A DNA stretch of 64,000 nucleotides from Miltoncostaea sp963823515 (GTDB lineage Bacteria; Actinomycetota; Thermoleophilia; Miltoncostaeales; Miltoncostaeaceae), in contig CAWGMB010000004.1 in assembly GCA_963823515.1 (NCBI GenBank), positions 186,001 to 250,000 on the forward strand. Reading direction: 5' to 3'. The notes under the pieces were generated by a model, which was not told the origin of the DNA, did no database searches, and was given only the letters and a program-made list of their open reading frames with translations. Within the stretch, counting starts at the first letter, position 1, and the number at the start of each line of letters is the position of its first letter. Of the stretch, positions 16,460 through 24,218 are shown piece by piece. The translations under genes were made by a program, and so were the position numbers.

Positions 16460-17727
16460 CAGCGCCACTCCCCGCTCGCTGCGGGGACCGGGACCACCGG
16501 CGCTCCGTGCGGCGCCGAGCACCGGCCCTGTAGATGCAGCTGCACCTCGCTCGTGAAGGCCGCGACGGCGCTCCGCGCGAGGCGGGCGGCGCCGTCCGGG
16601 TGGGCGCAGGCGCCCCGCCCCTCGATCTCGTCGGGCAGGTCCCGCATCTCGCGCAGTGCCTCGCCGGCGTGCCGGCCCACGGCGAGGGCGGCCGCGGCGT
16701 CGGAGAGGGCGCGAAGCCCGTACACGCAGGGCCCGCACTGCCCGGCGCTCTCGCGGGAGAGGTAGCGCGCGATGCGCGCCGTCTCCTGAAGGCCGCAGGT
16801 CCCTCGCGGCAGCACGACGATGGTCCCGGCTCCGACCGACCCCCCGACCGGTCGGAGCCCTGCCGCGGAGAAGGGGACGCCCGATGGGTCGTCCGTCCGC
16901 AGCCAGGTGCCGAAGTAGCCCCCCACGAGGACTCCGGCGACGCCGTCGACCGGTCCGCCGCCCAGCGCGAGCACGTCGCCGATCGGGGTTCCGATCTCGA
17001 TCTCGTGAACGCCGGGGTTCCGCACGGCGCCGCCGACGGTGACGAGCATCGATCCCGGCTCCGCGTCGGTGCCGAGCCGGCAGAACCAGTCCGCGCCGTG
17101 TCGCGCGATCAGCCCGATGTGCGCGAGGGTCTCCACGTTCTGCAACAGGGTCGGCCGGCCGCCCACGCCGCGCTCGGAGGGCCGCGGCGGCGTCAGGGTG
17201 GGTTTCGCGGGGCCGCCGTTGAGCCAGTGGACGAGGGCGCTCTCCTCTCCCACGATGAAGCGCTCCGGCGTGCCGGCGACCGTCAGGCGCACCGGGAGCG
17301 CGCCGGGCGCCCTCCGGCGGACGGCCTCGCTCGTCCGCGCCATCGCGACGGTCGATGCGCGGGAGATCGCGATGATCACCTCGCCCGCCCCGACGGCGCC
17401 CGCCGCGGCGAGCGCCCCGTCGATCACCAGATCCGGATCGTGCGCGAGCAGGGTGGCGTCCTTCGCGCTGGCCGGCTCGCCCTCGGTGCCGTTGGCGACC
17501 ACGACCGCTCGTCGTCGCCGGCCGGCGACGGCCGACAGCTTGATGGAGGTCGGGAAGCCGCCGCCGCCGCGTCCGCGCAGCCCGCTGCGCTCCACCTCGT
17601 CGATGAGCTCTCGCCCGGAGATCGAGGGCGCCGCTCCGCGGTCGCGTGGCCCGAGCAGGCGGGGGAGCCCGCGGGGTGCGAGACCCGGGAGCGCGCCCGG
17701 GCGCGGGGCGACGCGCGCGGTGGCCAT
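16459..17727 (-). CDS. NuoF-like NADH-binding flavoprotein with SLBB and Fe-S domains
   Basis: The 422-residue protein resembles the 51-kDa subunit of complex I. FMN/NADH-binding motifs are SGLRGRGGGGFPTSIK and VANGTEGEPASAKDA. An SLBB region is VTVGGAVRNPGVHEIEIG. The C-terminal iron-sulfur region is ESAGQCGPCVYGLRAL ... GRGACAHPDGAARL. Complex I NuoF has ESCGxCxPC; here the first Cys is Ala, leaving three Cys. The rest of complex I is absent. Its neighbours (ferredoxin, haem membrane protein, ApbE) suggest it feeds NADH electrons to that chain. Start ATG 17727 forms TGATG with the upstream stop. Confidence 0.88.
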   Translation of the reverse strand: MATARVAPRPGALPGLAPRGLPRLLGPRDRGAAPSISGRELIDEVERSGLRGRGGGGFPTSIKLSAVAGRRRRAVVVANGTEGEPASAKDATLLAHDPDLVIDGALAAAGAVGAGEVIIAISRASTVAMARTSEAVRRRAPGALPVRLTVAGTPERFIVGEESALVHWLNGGPAKPTLTPPRPSERGVGGRPTLLQNVETLAHIGLIARHGADWFCRLGTDAEPGSMLVTVGGAVRNPGVHEIEIGTPIGDVLALGGGPVDGVAGVLVGGYFGTWLRTDDPSGVPFSAAGLRPVGGSVGAGTIVVLPRGTCGLQETARIARYLSRESAGQCGPCVYGLRALSDAAAALAVGRHAGEALREMRDLPDEIEGRGACAHPDGAARLARSAVAAFTSEVQLHLQGRCSAPHGAPVVPVPAASGEWR

Positions 17728-18290
17728 CAGCGGACCGTCAGGGGTGCGGGGGCGGAGTCCGACGGGAGCAGCAGGCGCCATGCGACGCTTCCTCCGATGA
17801 GGGCGACCGCGGCGATTCCGAGCGCCCGGCCCCAGAGGGTCGAGGCGTCGGAGCCCATGCCGATCGCGTGGATGAACGCGGCGGGCCACATCGCGTAGGC
17901 CCCCCAGTGGATGGCGCGCCAGGTGCGCCGGCCGATGCGCTCGCGCAGGATGCCGGTCACCGTGAGGGCGATGAGGACGTCCACCGCGAGGGCGCCCAGG
18001 CCGACGAGCAGGGGCTTGGACGCGGCCGTGAACGGCACCAACGCGTTCACGAGGTTGACCGCCGCGTACGGATCGAGGACGGCCGTGCCCACGTGAACGG
18101 CGACGAAGGCCACCGAGAGCAGGGAGATGCTGCGGTGCAGGGCGACGGTCGCGAACCGGGGCATGCCGGCCAGGCGGACCCCGCCGTACGTCGCGATGCC
18201 GAGGGCCATGACCCCGGTGAGCAGCAGGAGGGATACGACGCCGCTGCCGCGCATCAGGTACCAGACGGCCTCGTTGCCGAAGGCGCTCAT
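17727..18290 (-). CDS. Ferric-reductase-like transmembrane haem protein (module 1)
   Basis: The 187-residue membrane protein has about five to six helices. Two carry the bis-haem pattern of the ferric reductase/NOX superfamily: LHR-x-VHVG with 13 residues between the His, and IHW-x-IHAIG with 12. It lacks the FAD and NAD domains of full-length ferric reductases, so cytosolic electrons must come from partners, most simply the NuoF-like protein and ferredoxin in the same operon. ATGA overlap with apbE upstream. Paralogues are at 20799, 26140 and 31196. Confidence 0.87.
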   Translation of the reverse strand: MSAFGNEAVWYLMRGSGVVSLLLLTGVMALGIATYGGVRLAGMPRFATVALHRSISLLSVAFVAVHVGTAVLDPYAAVNLVNALVPFTAASKPLLVGLGALAVDVLIALTVTGILRERIGRRTWRAIHWGAYAMWPAAFIHAIGMGSDASTLWGRALGIAAVALIGGSVAWRLLLPSDSAPAPLTVR

Positions 18291-19210
18291 CGGACCGGCT
18301 CCGGCCAGTCGCCGACCTGCACCACCGTGCCGCCCGGCGTCACCAGCCGCGCGGGCAGGCGGGCATCCGAGAGCCAGGCCGGCGCACCGTGGCCGCGGAT
18401 GATCGCGGCCGTGCTGGCGATGTTGGCGTTGACGCAGGTGGCGGCGGCGACGCTCACCGTACGCCAGACCTCGCGGGCGACGGTGCCGCGCCGGGGGTCG
18501 AGGATGTGGTGGCGCGCGCCGTCGGAGCCGGCCCAGCGGCGCACGGTCGTGCTGGAGGTGGCGAGCCCGCCCTCGCGCAGGGCGACGGTCTCGCCCTCGC
18601 CGTCGAGAAGGCGGTGGTCGTCGGTGATCCGCACCGGCCAGCCGCCCTCCGGGGCGGGGCCGCAGAGCGCGATGTCCCCGCCCAGGCTCACGAGCGTCCC
18701 GGCGCCGGTCGCGTCGTGGACGGCGCGCGCGGCCCGGTCGGCGGCGAGGGCCTTCGCGGTCGCCCCGAGGTCGATGGAGACCCCGGCGGGCACCGTCACC
18801 GTCCCGCGCTCGCGATCCAGGCGCACGGCACGCCACCCGGGGATCGGGGTGATCGTGACGACGACGCCGGGACGGGGGCCGCGCACCAGCGCGAAGTCCC
18901 GGTCGTAGCCGATCTCGCTCATCGCGCGTCCGACGGTGGGGTCGACGTCCCCATCGGTGATCGCGGCCGCGCGCAGCGCGGCCGCGATCACCTCCCACAG
19001 GAGCATCCCCACGGCGACCTCCTCACCCGCGGCCCGGTTCAGGGCGCTCAGCTCCGAGTCGTCGCGGAAGCGGCTGCACGCCCGGTCGACCCGATCGAGC
19101 TCGTCGTGCAGCACCGACTCGGCGAGGTCGATGTAGGCGGGGCGATCGACCGCGACGAGCGCGGTGGTGCCGAGGGCGGGGAAGGTGGCCGATGCGTGCT
19201 CGGCGACCAC
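18287..19210 (-). CDS. ApbE-family FAD:protein FMN transferase (module 1, divergent active site)
   Basis: The 307-residue protein has ApbE features: FPALGTTALVAV, DELDRVDRACSRFRDDSELSALN, a DLGATAKALAADRA loop, SLGGDIAL and HHILDPRRG. ApbE proteins attach FMN to Ser/Thr of extracytoplasmic proteins. At the position where most ApbE have the Mg-binding Asp (DALAT), this copy reads NIAST, and the KG of the AKG loop is KA, so activity may be altered. No clear signal peptide. The GTG at 19210 lies 1 nt after the upstream stop. Confidence 0.87.
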   Translation of the reverse strand: MVAEHASATFPALGTTALVAVDRPAYIDLAESVLHDELDRVDRACSRFRDDSELSALNRAAGEEVAVGMLLWEVIAAALRAAAITDGDVDPTVGRAMSEIGYDRDFALVRGPRPGVVVTITPIPGWRAVRLDRERGTVTVPAGVSIDLGATAKALAADRAARAVHDATGAGTLVSLGGDIALCGPAPEGGWPVRITDDHRLLDGEGETVALREGGLATSSTTVRRWAGSDGARHHILDPRRGTVAREVWRTVSVAAATCVNANIASTAAIIRGHGAPAWLSDARLPARLVTPGGTVVQVGDWPEPVR

Positions 19211-19211
19211 C

Positions 19212-19580
19212 TCAGGACCCCCCCGAGGTCGCGGCCGGCGGCTGGTAGGAGGGGGTGGGCGCGCTCTGGGGGGGCTGCAGGCTGCCGCTGGGCTGCGCCT
19301 GCCCGCCGTCGTCGTAGTAGTGGCCGGGGTCGGGCGCGGCGTACGCGTCTCCGGCCGCCGGGGCCGCTCCGTCGGCGGCGAGGGTCGCGCCGATCCCGGC
19401 CGTCGCGCCGGTGTCTGCCGTGGCCTGGTTGGTGACGCCGCCGGCAGCGAGCCCGCCGACGACAACGGTGCCGGCGATCGCTGCGGCGGCGATGCCCCAG
19501 GTCACGCGCGAGACGGCGCGGACGTCGGCGTCGCGGCGCGACGAGCGGTGCGGGGGGCGGTCGTTGAGAGGCTCGGTCAT
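19212..19580 (-). CDS. Single-pass membrane protein with disordered extracellular tail (module 1)
   Basis: The 122-residue protein has a charged N terminus, one helix (WGIAAAAIAGTVVVGGLAAGG) and an Ala/Gly/Pro/Gln-rich outside domain. The tail just after the helix contains ADTGATAGIGAT, which is close to, but not an exact match for, the D-x-x-[ST]-G-A-[ST] site that ApbE flavinylates. It is the first gene of the module 1 operon. Conserved only in layout with the leader genes of modules 2-4. Function unknown; a flavin or metal acceptor is a hypothesis. Confidence 0.75.
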   Translation of the reverse strand: MTEPLNDRPPHRSSRRDADVRAVSRVTWGIAAAAIAGTVVVGGLAAGGVTNQATADTGATAGIGATLAADGAAPAAGDAYAAPDPGHYYDDGGQAQPSGSLQPPQSAPTPSYQPPAATSGGS

Positions 19581-19655
19581 GAGGGACCTTCCGTCGCAGA
19601 TGCCGTGCCGGTCCCAGGAGGGACGCGGGCTACATGTCGAGGGTAGGCCGGGGGT

Positions 19656-19673
19656 GGTAAGGGATCGCCCAAG
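19656..19673. promoter_or_regulatory. 18-bp element shared with the DUF2231 upstream region
   Basis: GGTAAGGGATCGCCCAAG matches GGTAGGGGATTGGGCAAG at 27337-27354 at 14 of 18 positions. Both lie about 75 nt upstream of minus-strand genes of the redox cluster. It may be a regulator-binding or promoter element. Confidence 0.4.
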
Positions 19674-19746
19674 GGGACTTAAGAGTTCCCTGTGAGTGCC
19701 GGTGGCCGGCGCGGTCGAAGTTCTGGCGGTTGGGGTGCGGCCGGTT

Positions 19747-19760
19747 GCGTAAGCCCGCCG
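19747..19760 (+). promoter_or_regulatory. GCGTAAGCCCGCCG element upstream of redox module 2
   Basis: The 14-mer matches 24105-24118 upstream of module 3 at 13 of 14 positions, and GCGTAAG recurs at 22828 upstream of the sigma-factor gene. All three are on the plus strand ahead of plus-strand redox genes. Confidence 0.4.
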
Positions 19761-19811
19761 TGCGCGCGTCGTGGCAAGGGGGGAACGAACCCCACCGGGA
19801 GGCACCCCACG

Positions 19812-20453
19812 ATGAGACGGACCGACAGGGCCGCGGTGGCGCTCATCACCGGCGTCGCCGCGCTGGCCGGATCCATGGGGCTCGCACGCACCATGAGCCT
19901 CGGCCCCTACCACCATCCCCCCGAGACGCGCGATTCCGAGATGGTCCGGCGGGCCGCTGCGCTCGACAGCCTCGATGCCAGCCTCCGCCGGGCGATCGCG
20001 AGCCCGCTGCCCCCTCTGCCGCCGCTACCGCCGTCCGGTCGCACCGCGCGCCCACGGTCCGCCGCAGGGGCGTCCGGCACGGTCCTCCGCGGCCTGATCT
20101 CGCCGCCTCCCTGGCGGGAGTCGTCGCCGGGAGCGGCGACGCGGAGCGGGATGACGACGACGCCCACCCCGCCGCCCGTTCGCAGCCGCACCACTCCCGC
20201 CCCGGCCCCGGTCACGACGACGGGACCGGCCCGCACCCCGACCCCCCCGGGGCACGCCGCCGCCCCGCCGGCCGCCTCGCAGACGACGCCCTCGCAGACG
20301 ACGCCCTCGGCCCCGCGGCCCTCGGGCGGCAGGCGCCCGTCGCGCCCGCCGGCGCAGGAGGGGGGAACGCAGAACGGCACCGGGGCAACCACGACCGGCG
20401 GCAGCACGACCGCCCCCCCGCCCGATCACGGAGGTGAGCATGAAGGGGAGTGA
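19812..20453 (+). CDS. Exported Pro/Thr-rich low-complexity protein (module 2)
   Basis: The 213-residue protein begins MRRTDRAAVALITGVAALAGS, a signal or anchor helix, after a GGGAGG RBS. A short helical stretch (VRRAAALDSLDASLRRAIAS) resembles one in the leader proteins of modules 3 and 4. The rest is Pro/Thr/Ala-rich, with a repeated SQTTP unit (two 15-bp direct copies near 20276-20305), and ends DHGGEHEGE. NGTGATTT near the C terminus loosely recalls an ApbE target. It overlaps the next gene by 14 nt. No known domain. Confidence 0.72.
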   Translation: MRRTDRAAVALITGVAALAGSMGLARTMSLGPYHHPPETRDSEMVRRAAALDSLDASLRRAIASPLPPLPPLPPSGRTARPRSAAGASGTVLRGLISPPPWRESSPGAATRSGMTTTPTPPPVRSRTTPAPAPVTTTGPARTPTPPGHAAAPPAASQTTPSQTTPSAPRPSGGRRPSRPPAQEGGTQNGTGATTTGGSTTAPPPDHGGEHEGE

Positions 20454-20799
20454 CACCGCCCGTCTCTACGCGATCACCATCGCCCTGCTGGTCTTCTTCG
20501 TCGCCTGGGCGAGCATCGCGGCCCACCCCTGGACCGGCCCCGAACCGGTGGCCCGCGCCGACCCGCGCGCGGCCGCCCTCACGGTCCGCGAGGCGCAGTT
20601 GCTGCACCGCAGCCGGGCGACCCGGCGCGTCCTGGTGTCGCGCTGGAATCGCTATCAGCACCGTCTCGCCGTCCGCGTCGCGGCCATCGAGCGCGCTGCC
20701 GGGCACGAGGTGGACGCCGAGGACCTCGCGGCGCCGGCCCCGCCCGTGGTCGTCTGGGCCGGCGGCCGCACCCCCGTCACGCGGACCGGGAGCTCGTGA
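20440..20799 (+). CDS. AHPW-motif membrane-anchored small protein (module 2)
   Basis: The 119-residue protein has one N-terminal helix (ARLYAITIALLVFFVAWASI) directly followed by AAHPW, then an amphipathic Arg-rich helical region (VREAQLLHRSRATRRVLVSRWNRYQHRL) and a tail ending PVTRTGSS. Paralogues at 24761 and 29980 share AHPW/F and the tail; 24761 also shares the RWxRYxHRLA block. GGAGG lies 5 nt before the ATG at 20440. Its fixed place just before the apbE or haem gene points to a structural or acceptor role in the electron chain. Not a family recognised here by name. Confidence 0.78.
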   Translation: MKGSDTARLYAITIALLVFFVAWASIAAHPWTGPEPVARADPRAAALTVREAQLLHRSRATRRVLVSRWNRYQHRLAVRVAAIERAAGHEVDAEDLAAPAPPVVVWAGGRTPVTRTGSS

Positions 20800-21422
20800 T
20801 GCCCGTCCACGAGAAGATCGCGCCGACGTTCTGGATCATCGGCCGCTCGGGCGGCGTGGTCGCCTACCTGCTGCTGACCGCGGCGATCGTCCTCGGGCTG
20901 CTGGTGAAGACCCGCCTGCTCTCGCGGGTGCGCCCGGTCGTGGTGGTCGACCTCCACCGCTTCGTGTCGCTCCTCGCGCTGGGAGCCGTCGGCATCCACA
21001 TCGGCGGCCTCCTGCTCGACGCCAACAAGCCCACCACCGTCCTCGCGTACCTCGTGCCGGGGCTGATGGACTACCGGCCCGTCTGGACCGGCATCGGCGT
21101 CGTCGTGGCCGAGCTGATGCTCGTGATCCACCTCTCGTTCCGCTACCGCTCGCGCATCGGCGCGGGCAATTGGCGCCGCCTGCACTGGGCCACCTTCCTG
21201 GCCTTCGCCGGCGCCACGACCCACGGCCTCGCGAGCGGCAGCGACAGCGGCCTCGTGTGGGCGCAGGCCATGTACCTCGGCGCGCTCTCGCTCGTCGTCG
21301 GCCTCACCACCTGGAGGGCGCTCGGTCCGGCCGCCGCCCCCCGTCCGCGCCCCGTGACGGCTGCGGCGCCGGCGCCGCGCGTCTCGCCCGTTCCCCAGAC
21401 CCCCGACCAAGGAGCGTCATGA
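20799..21422 (+). CDS. Ferric-reductase-like transmembrane haem protein (module 2)
   Basis: The 207-residue membrane protein has His pairs DLHR-x13-IHIG and RLHW-x12-THGL, the haem-b pattern of the FRD/NOX fold. LVIHLSFRYRSRIG and the ASGSDSG stretch after the last His are shared with modules 3 and 4. It has no flavin or NAD domain. The C terminus is a Pro/Ala tail. The start is either GTG 20796 (GTGA overlap) or ATG 20799 (TGATG). It is followed by its own ferredoxin and ferredoxin reductase, the likely electron donors. Confidence 0.88.
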   Translation: MPVHEKIAPTFWIIGRSGGVVAYLLLTAAIVLGLLVKTRLLSRVRPVVVVDLHRFVSLLALGAVGIHIGGLLLDANKPTTVLAYLVPGLMDYRPVWTGIGVVVAELMLVIHLSFRYRSRIGAGNWRRLHWATFLAFAGATTHGLASGSDSGLVWAQAMYLGALSLVVGLTTWRALGPAAAPRPRPVTAAAPAPRVSPVPQTPDQGAS

Positions 21423-21631
21423 GCACCCATCGACTCGCCATCGAGCGCGACCTGTGCAGCGGCTTCGGCGCCTGCGCCGACCTCGATCCCGAGAGCTTCG
21501 CCCTCGGGGCGGACGGGATCGCCGTCGCCCTGGTCGAGGCCACCGACCGCGAGGCCGCCGTCGCCGCGGCGCGGGGGTGCCCCATGGGCGCGATCCGCGT
21601 CGTCGATGGCGACGGCGGGACGGTGGTCTGA
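21419..21631 (+). CDS. 3-cysteine (3Fe-4S-type) ferredoxin (module 2)
   Basis: The 70-residue protein reads RDLCSGFGACADLDPE, then GCPMGAI, the C-x5-C ... CP arrangement of single-cluster ferredoxins. AAGGAG lies 4 nt before the ATG, which overlaps the upstream stop as ATGA. It sits 2 nt before the ferredoxin reductase gene. Confidence 0.92.
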   Translation: MSTHRLAIERDLCSGFGACADLDPESFALGADGIAVALVEATDREAAVAAARGCPMGAIRVVDGDGGTVV

Positions 21632-21633
21632 CC

Positions 21634-22833
21634 ATGGACGCCGTGGACGTCCTCATCGTGGGCGCCGGTCTCGCCGGCGCCCGGTGCGCCGAGACGCTGC
21701 GGGCTCTCGGCTTCGACGGCACGATCCTCGTCGCCGGAGACGAGCCCCACCCGCCCTACGAGCGGCCTGCGCTGTCGAAGGAGTTCCTCGCCGGCAGTCG
21801 GACCGCCGGTTCGCTCGCCCAGAGGCCCGACGGCTTCTGGGAGGGCGAGGCGATCGCGTTCGCGCGCGGGAAGGCCGTGACCGACATCGACCTGGACGCC
21901 CGCGTGGCGATCGTCGGCGCGCGCCCGGTGCGCTGGGGGCACCTGGTGCTCGCGACCGGCGCCCGCGCCCGGAGGCTGCCGGGCGTCCCGGAGATGTCCG
22001 GGGTCCACCACCTGCGGACCCTCGACGATGCGCACGCGCTGCGCGGCGACCTGTGGCCCGGGGCTCGCCTGGTGGTGATCGGCGCGGGCTTCGTGGGGGC
22101 CGAGGTGGCCTCCACGGCGCACGCGCTCGGTCTCGACGTCGCGATGATCGAGGACGCCCCGATCCCCCTGGCCCGGATCCTCGGGCCCGAGGTGGGCGGG
22201 CGCGTCGCCGCCCGCATCCGGGCGCAGGGGGTCGAGCTGCGCCTCGGCATGCGCCTCGCCCGCGTCGTCGATCGCGGGGGGCGCGTGCGCGCCGTCGAGC
22301 TCGCCGACGGCGAGCTGCTGGCCTGCGACGCGGTCCTGGTGGGCGTAGGGGCGGTGCCGAACGCCGATCTCCCGTCGCTCTCGGCGCTGGCGCGCGCGGA
22401 GGACGGCGGCTTCGTGACCGACGCGTGCGGGCGGACCGCCCATCCGGACGTGTTCGCATGCGGCGACGTGGCGAGCGCGTGGCGCCCGGAGCTCGGTCGC
22501 CACGCCCGCCGCGAGCACTGGACCGCGGCCGCCGCCGGCGCGCGCTCGGTGGCCAACGCGATCGTCGGAGCGGAGCGCCCGGACCACTCCGAGTCGTTCT
22601 TCTGGTCCGACCAGTTCGGCTGGAGGCTTCAGATGGTGGGCGAGTCGGGGGGGCACCTGTCCGCCGAGGTCGGCGAGGACGACCCCTCGGGGTTCCTGGT
22701 GCGCTACCGCGACCGGGAGGGCCGGCTTCGCGGCGGCCTCGCCGTGAACCAGCCCGATGCCCTGGGAGCGCTGCGGCGCCAGATGCGGGCCCCCGAGGCC
22801 GCGATTGCCGGGTCCCCGATCATGGAGGCGTAA
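21634..22833 (+). CDS. FAD-dependent ferredoxin (rubredoxin/putidaredoxin-type) reductase
   Basis: The 399-residue enzyme has FAD loop VGAGLAGARCAETLR, the YERPALSKEFLAG stretch of this family, NAD(P) loop VIGAGFVGAEVAS and FACGDVAS. A C-terminal reductase domain follows (HWTAAAAGARSVANAI ... FFWSDQFG). The family moves electrons from NAD(P)H to small ferredoxins. With the adjacent ferredoxin it makes a complete NAD(P)H-to-haem route in module 2, replacing the NuoF-like protein of module 1. Confidence 0.94.
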   Translation: MDAVDVLIVGAGLAGARCAETLRALGFDGTILVAGDEPHPPYERPALSKEFLAGSRTAGSLAQRPDGFWEGEAIAFARGKAVTDIDLDARVAIVGARPVRWGHLVLATGARARRLPGVPEMSGVHHLRTLDDAHALRGDLWPGARLVVIGAGFVGAEVASTAHALGLDVAMIEDAPIPLARILGPEVGGRVAARIRAQGVELRLGMRLARVVDRGGRVRAVELADGELLACDAVLVGVGAVPNADLPSLSALARAEDGGFVTDACGRTAHPDVFACGDVASAWRPELGRHARREHWTAAAAGARSVANAIVGAERPDHSESFFWSDQFGWRLQMVGESGGHLSAEVGEDDPSGFLVRYRDREGRLRGGLAVNQPDALGALRRQMRAPEAAIAGSPIMEA

Positions 22834-22886
22834 GGAATGCGTTATGCGACCGTCTCGCGCCGCCCGGTCTGGGAGGCTCGCCGCCG

Positions 22887-23945
22887 ATGAGCTCGAGCCC
22901 CGTCGATCCGCCGCGCCTCCCCCCCGGTGACCCATCGCCTGCGATCGACGCGGCGTGGATGCACCGTGACGACCTGATCGCCTACGCCCGCCGCCTGCTC
23001 GGCGCCCAGGGCGAGGTGGCCGAGGACGTCGTGCAGGAGGCCTTCCTGCGCCTCCACGAGCGGGTCGCCTCGGGGCAGGGCGTGCGCGAGGCCCGGCCGT
23101 GGCTGTTCCGCGTCACGCGCAACCTCGCCCTGGACGAGCGCCGGCGGAGCCGCCGCGGCGAGGCCGCGCGGACCTCGCTCGAGGTGGTCGCGCCCCGCCC
23201 GCCCGGTCCTCACGAGGTGCTCCAGGGCCGCGAGGACGCGCGACGCGCGCTGGAGGGGCTCGACGCGCTGCCGCCGCGCGAGCGGCGCACCGTGATCCTC
23301 GACCAGGCCGGCCTCGCCCCGCCCGCCATCGCCCGGCGCATGCAGACCACCACCAACGCGGTGCACCAGTCGCTCTTCCGCGCCCGGCGCCGCATGCGCG
23401 ACGCGCGCGCCGCCGCCTGGGCGCTGCTGCCGCTGCCGCTCATGCGCCTCGTCGTGCGCGCATCCGGCGCTCCCGCGCTCGACCGGATCCCCGCGCTGGC
23501 TCCGGGCTCCGGCGGCCGCCTCGCCGGCGGGGCCGGGCTCGTGGGCATGGTCGCCGCCGCCGTCATCGGCGGCGGGGTCGTGGCCGATCAGCCGCTGATG
23601 CCGCACCCGGCGCATACCCGTCATGCCGAGCCCGCGCGGATCCCGGCCGTCTCGCGGAGCATCCCCGCGCCGGCCGGTCTCTCCTCGGGGGCGGCGGGCG
23701 CCACCGAGGCCGCCGTGCCGGGCTCCTCCGTGCGATCGTCCCGTGCGCGCGGCGTCGCCGTCCGCGCCACGGGCGACCAGGTGGGCGGGACCCGGAGGGC
23801 GCCGGACCACGAGCGCGAGCGGCGAGCGCACGGCCCCGGTCACCACCGGGGCCGACCGCGAGGGCGAGGACCGCCCGGAGGCCCGGCGCGCCCGCGAGGA
23901 GCCCGAGCACGCGGACTCGATCGATCGCCCGTCCCGGACGCGTGA
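22887..23945 (+). CDS. ECF-like sigma-70 factor with C-terminal membrane segment and disordered tail (frame breaks near the end)
   Basis: Residues ~25-100 are sigma region 2 (DLIAYARRLLGAQGEVAEDVVQEAFLRL) and ~120-175 region 4 (LPPRERRTVILDQAGL ... TTTNAVHQSLFRARRR). A hydrophobic helix (LAGGAGLVGMVAAAVIGGGVV) and a long Pro/Ala/Ser tail follow, an arrangement seen in membrane-tethered sigma factors. GGGAGG lies 10 nt before the ATG. After about 23821 the codon third positions of this frame lose their G/C bias, while the next frame gains it through 24099. The true protein therefore probably ends with an acidic tail read in that frame. It sits between modules 2 and 3 and may control them. Confidence 0.85.
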   Translation: MSSSPVDPPRLPPGDPSPAIDAAWMHRDDLIAYARRLLGAQGEVAEDVVQEAFLRLHERVASGQGVREARPWLFRVTRNLALDERRRSRRGEAARTSLEVVAPRPPGPHEVLQGREDARRALEGLDALPPRERRTVILDQAGLAPPAIARRMQTTTNAVHQSLFRARRRMRDARAAAWALLPLPLMRLVVRASGAPALDRIPALAPGSGGRLAGGAGLVGMVAAAVIGGGVVADQPLMPHPAHTRHAEPARIPAVSRSIPAPAGLSSGAAGATEAAVPGSSVRSSRARGVAVRATGDQVGGTRRAPDHERERRAHGPGHHRGRPRGRGPPGGPARPRGARARGLDRSPVPDA

Positions 23946-24099
23946 GGAGGGGTCGCCCTCCGAGTCGCCGGAGACCCGGTCCCCCGAGCCCGGCGACGAC
24001 GGTTCGTCCGTCGAGGACGCACGGCCGTCCGGCGCCCAGACCCCGGAGCCCGAGCGGGCGCCCGAGACCCCCGAGCCGGCCGAGGACCCCGGCCACTGA
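23821..24099 (+). other. Probable true 3' end of the sigma-factor gene in the shifted frame
   Basis: From 23821 the frame starting GGC GAG CGC has almost only G or C at third positions and encodes a Glu/Asp/Pro/Ser-rich tail ending EPAEDPGH. The formal frame of the sigma gene has poor third-position bias here. A one-base indel between roughly 23790 and 23825 would join them. Confidence 0.6.
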
Positions 24100-24104
24100 A
24101 CTCC

Positions 24105-24118
24105 GCGTAAGCCCCCCG
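24105..24118 (+). promoter_or_regulatory. GCGTAAGCCCCCCG element upstream of redox module 3
   Basis: It matches the module 2 element at 19747-19760 at 13 of 14 positions and lies about 100 nt upstream of the first module 3 gene. It may be a site for the cluster's own sigma factor or response regulator. Confidence 0.4.
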
Positions 24119-24218
24119 CCCTCCCGGCGTGGTGTGGGTGAGCGTCGAGACCGGCGCCGCCCCTCGCGAGCGTGTCCCCGGTCCCGGTGCCATCCGCATC
24201 CGAATCGGGAGACCCCTG

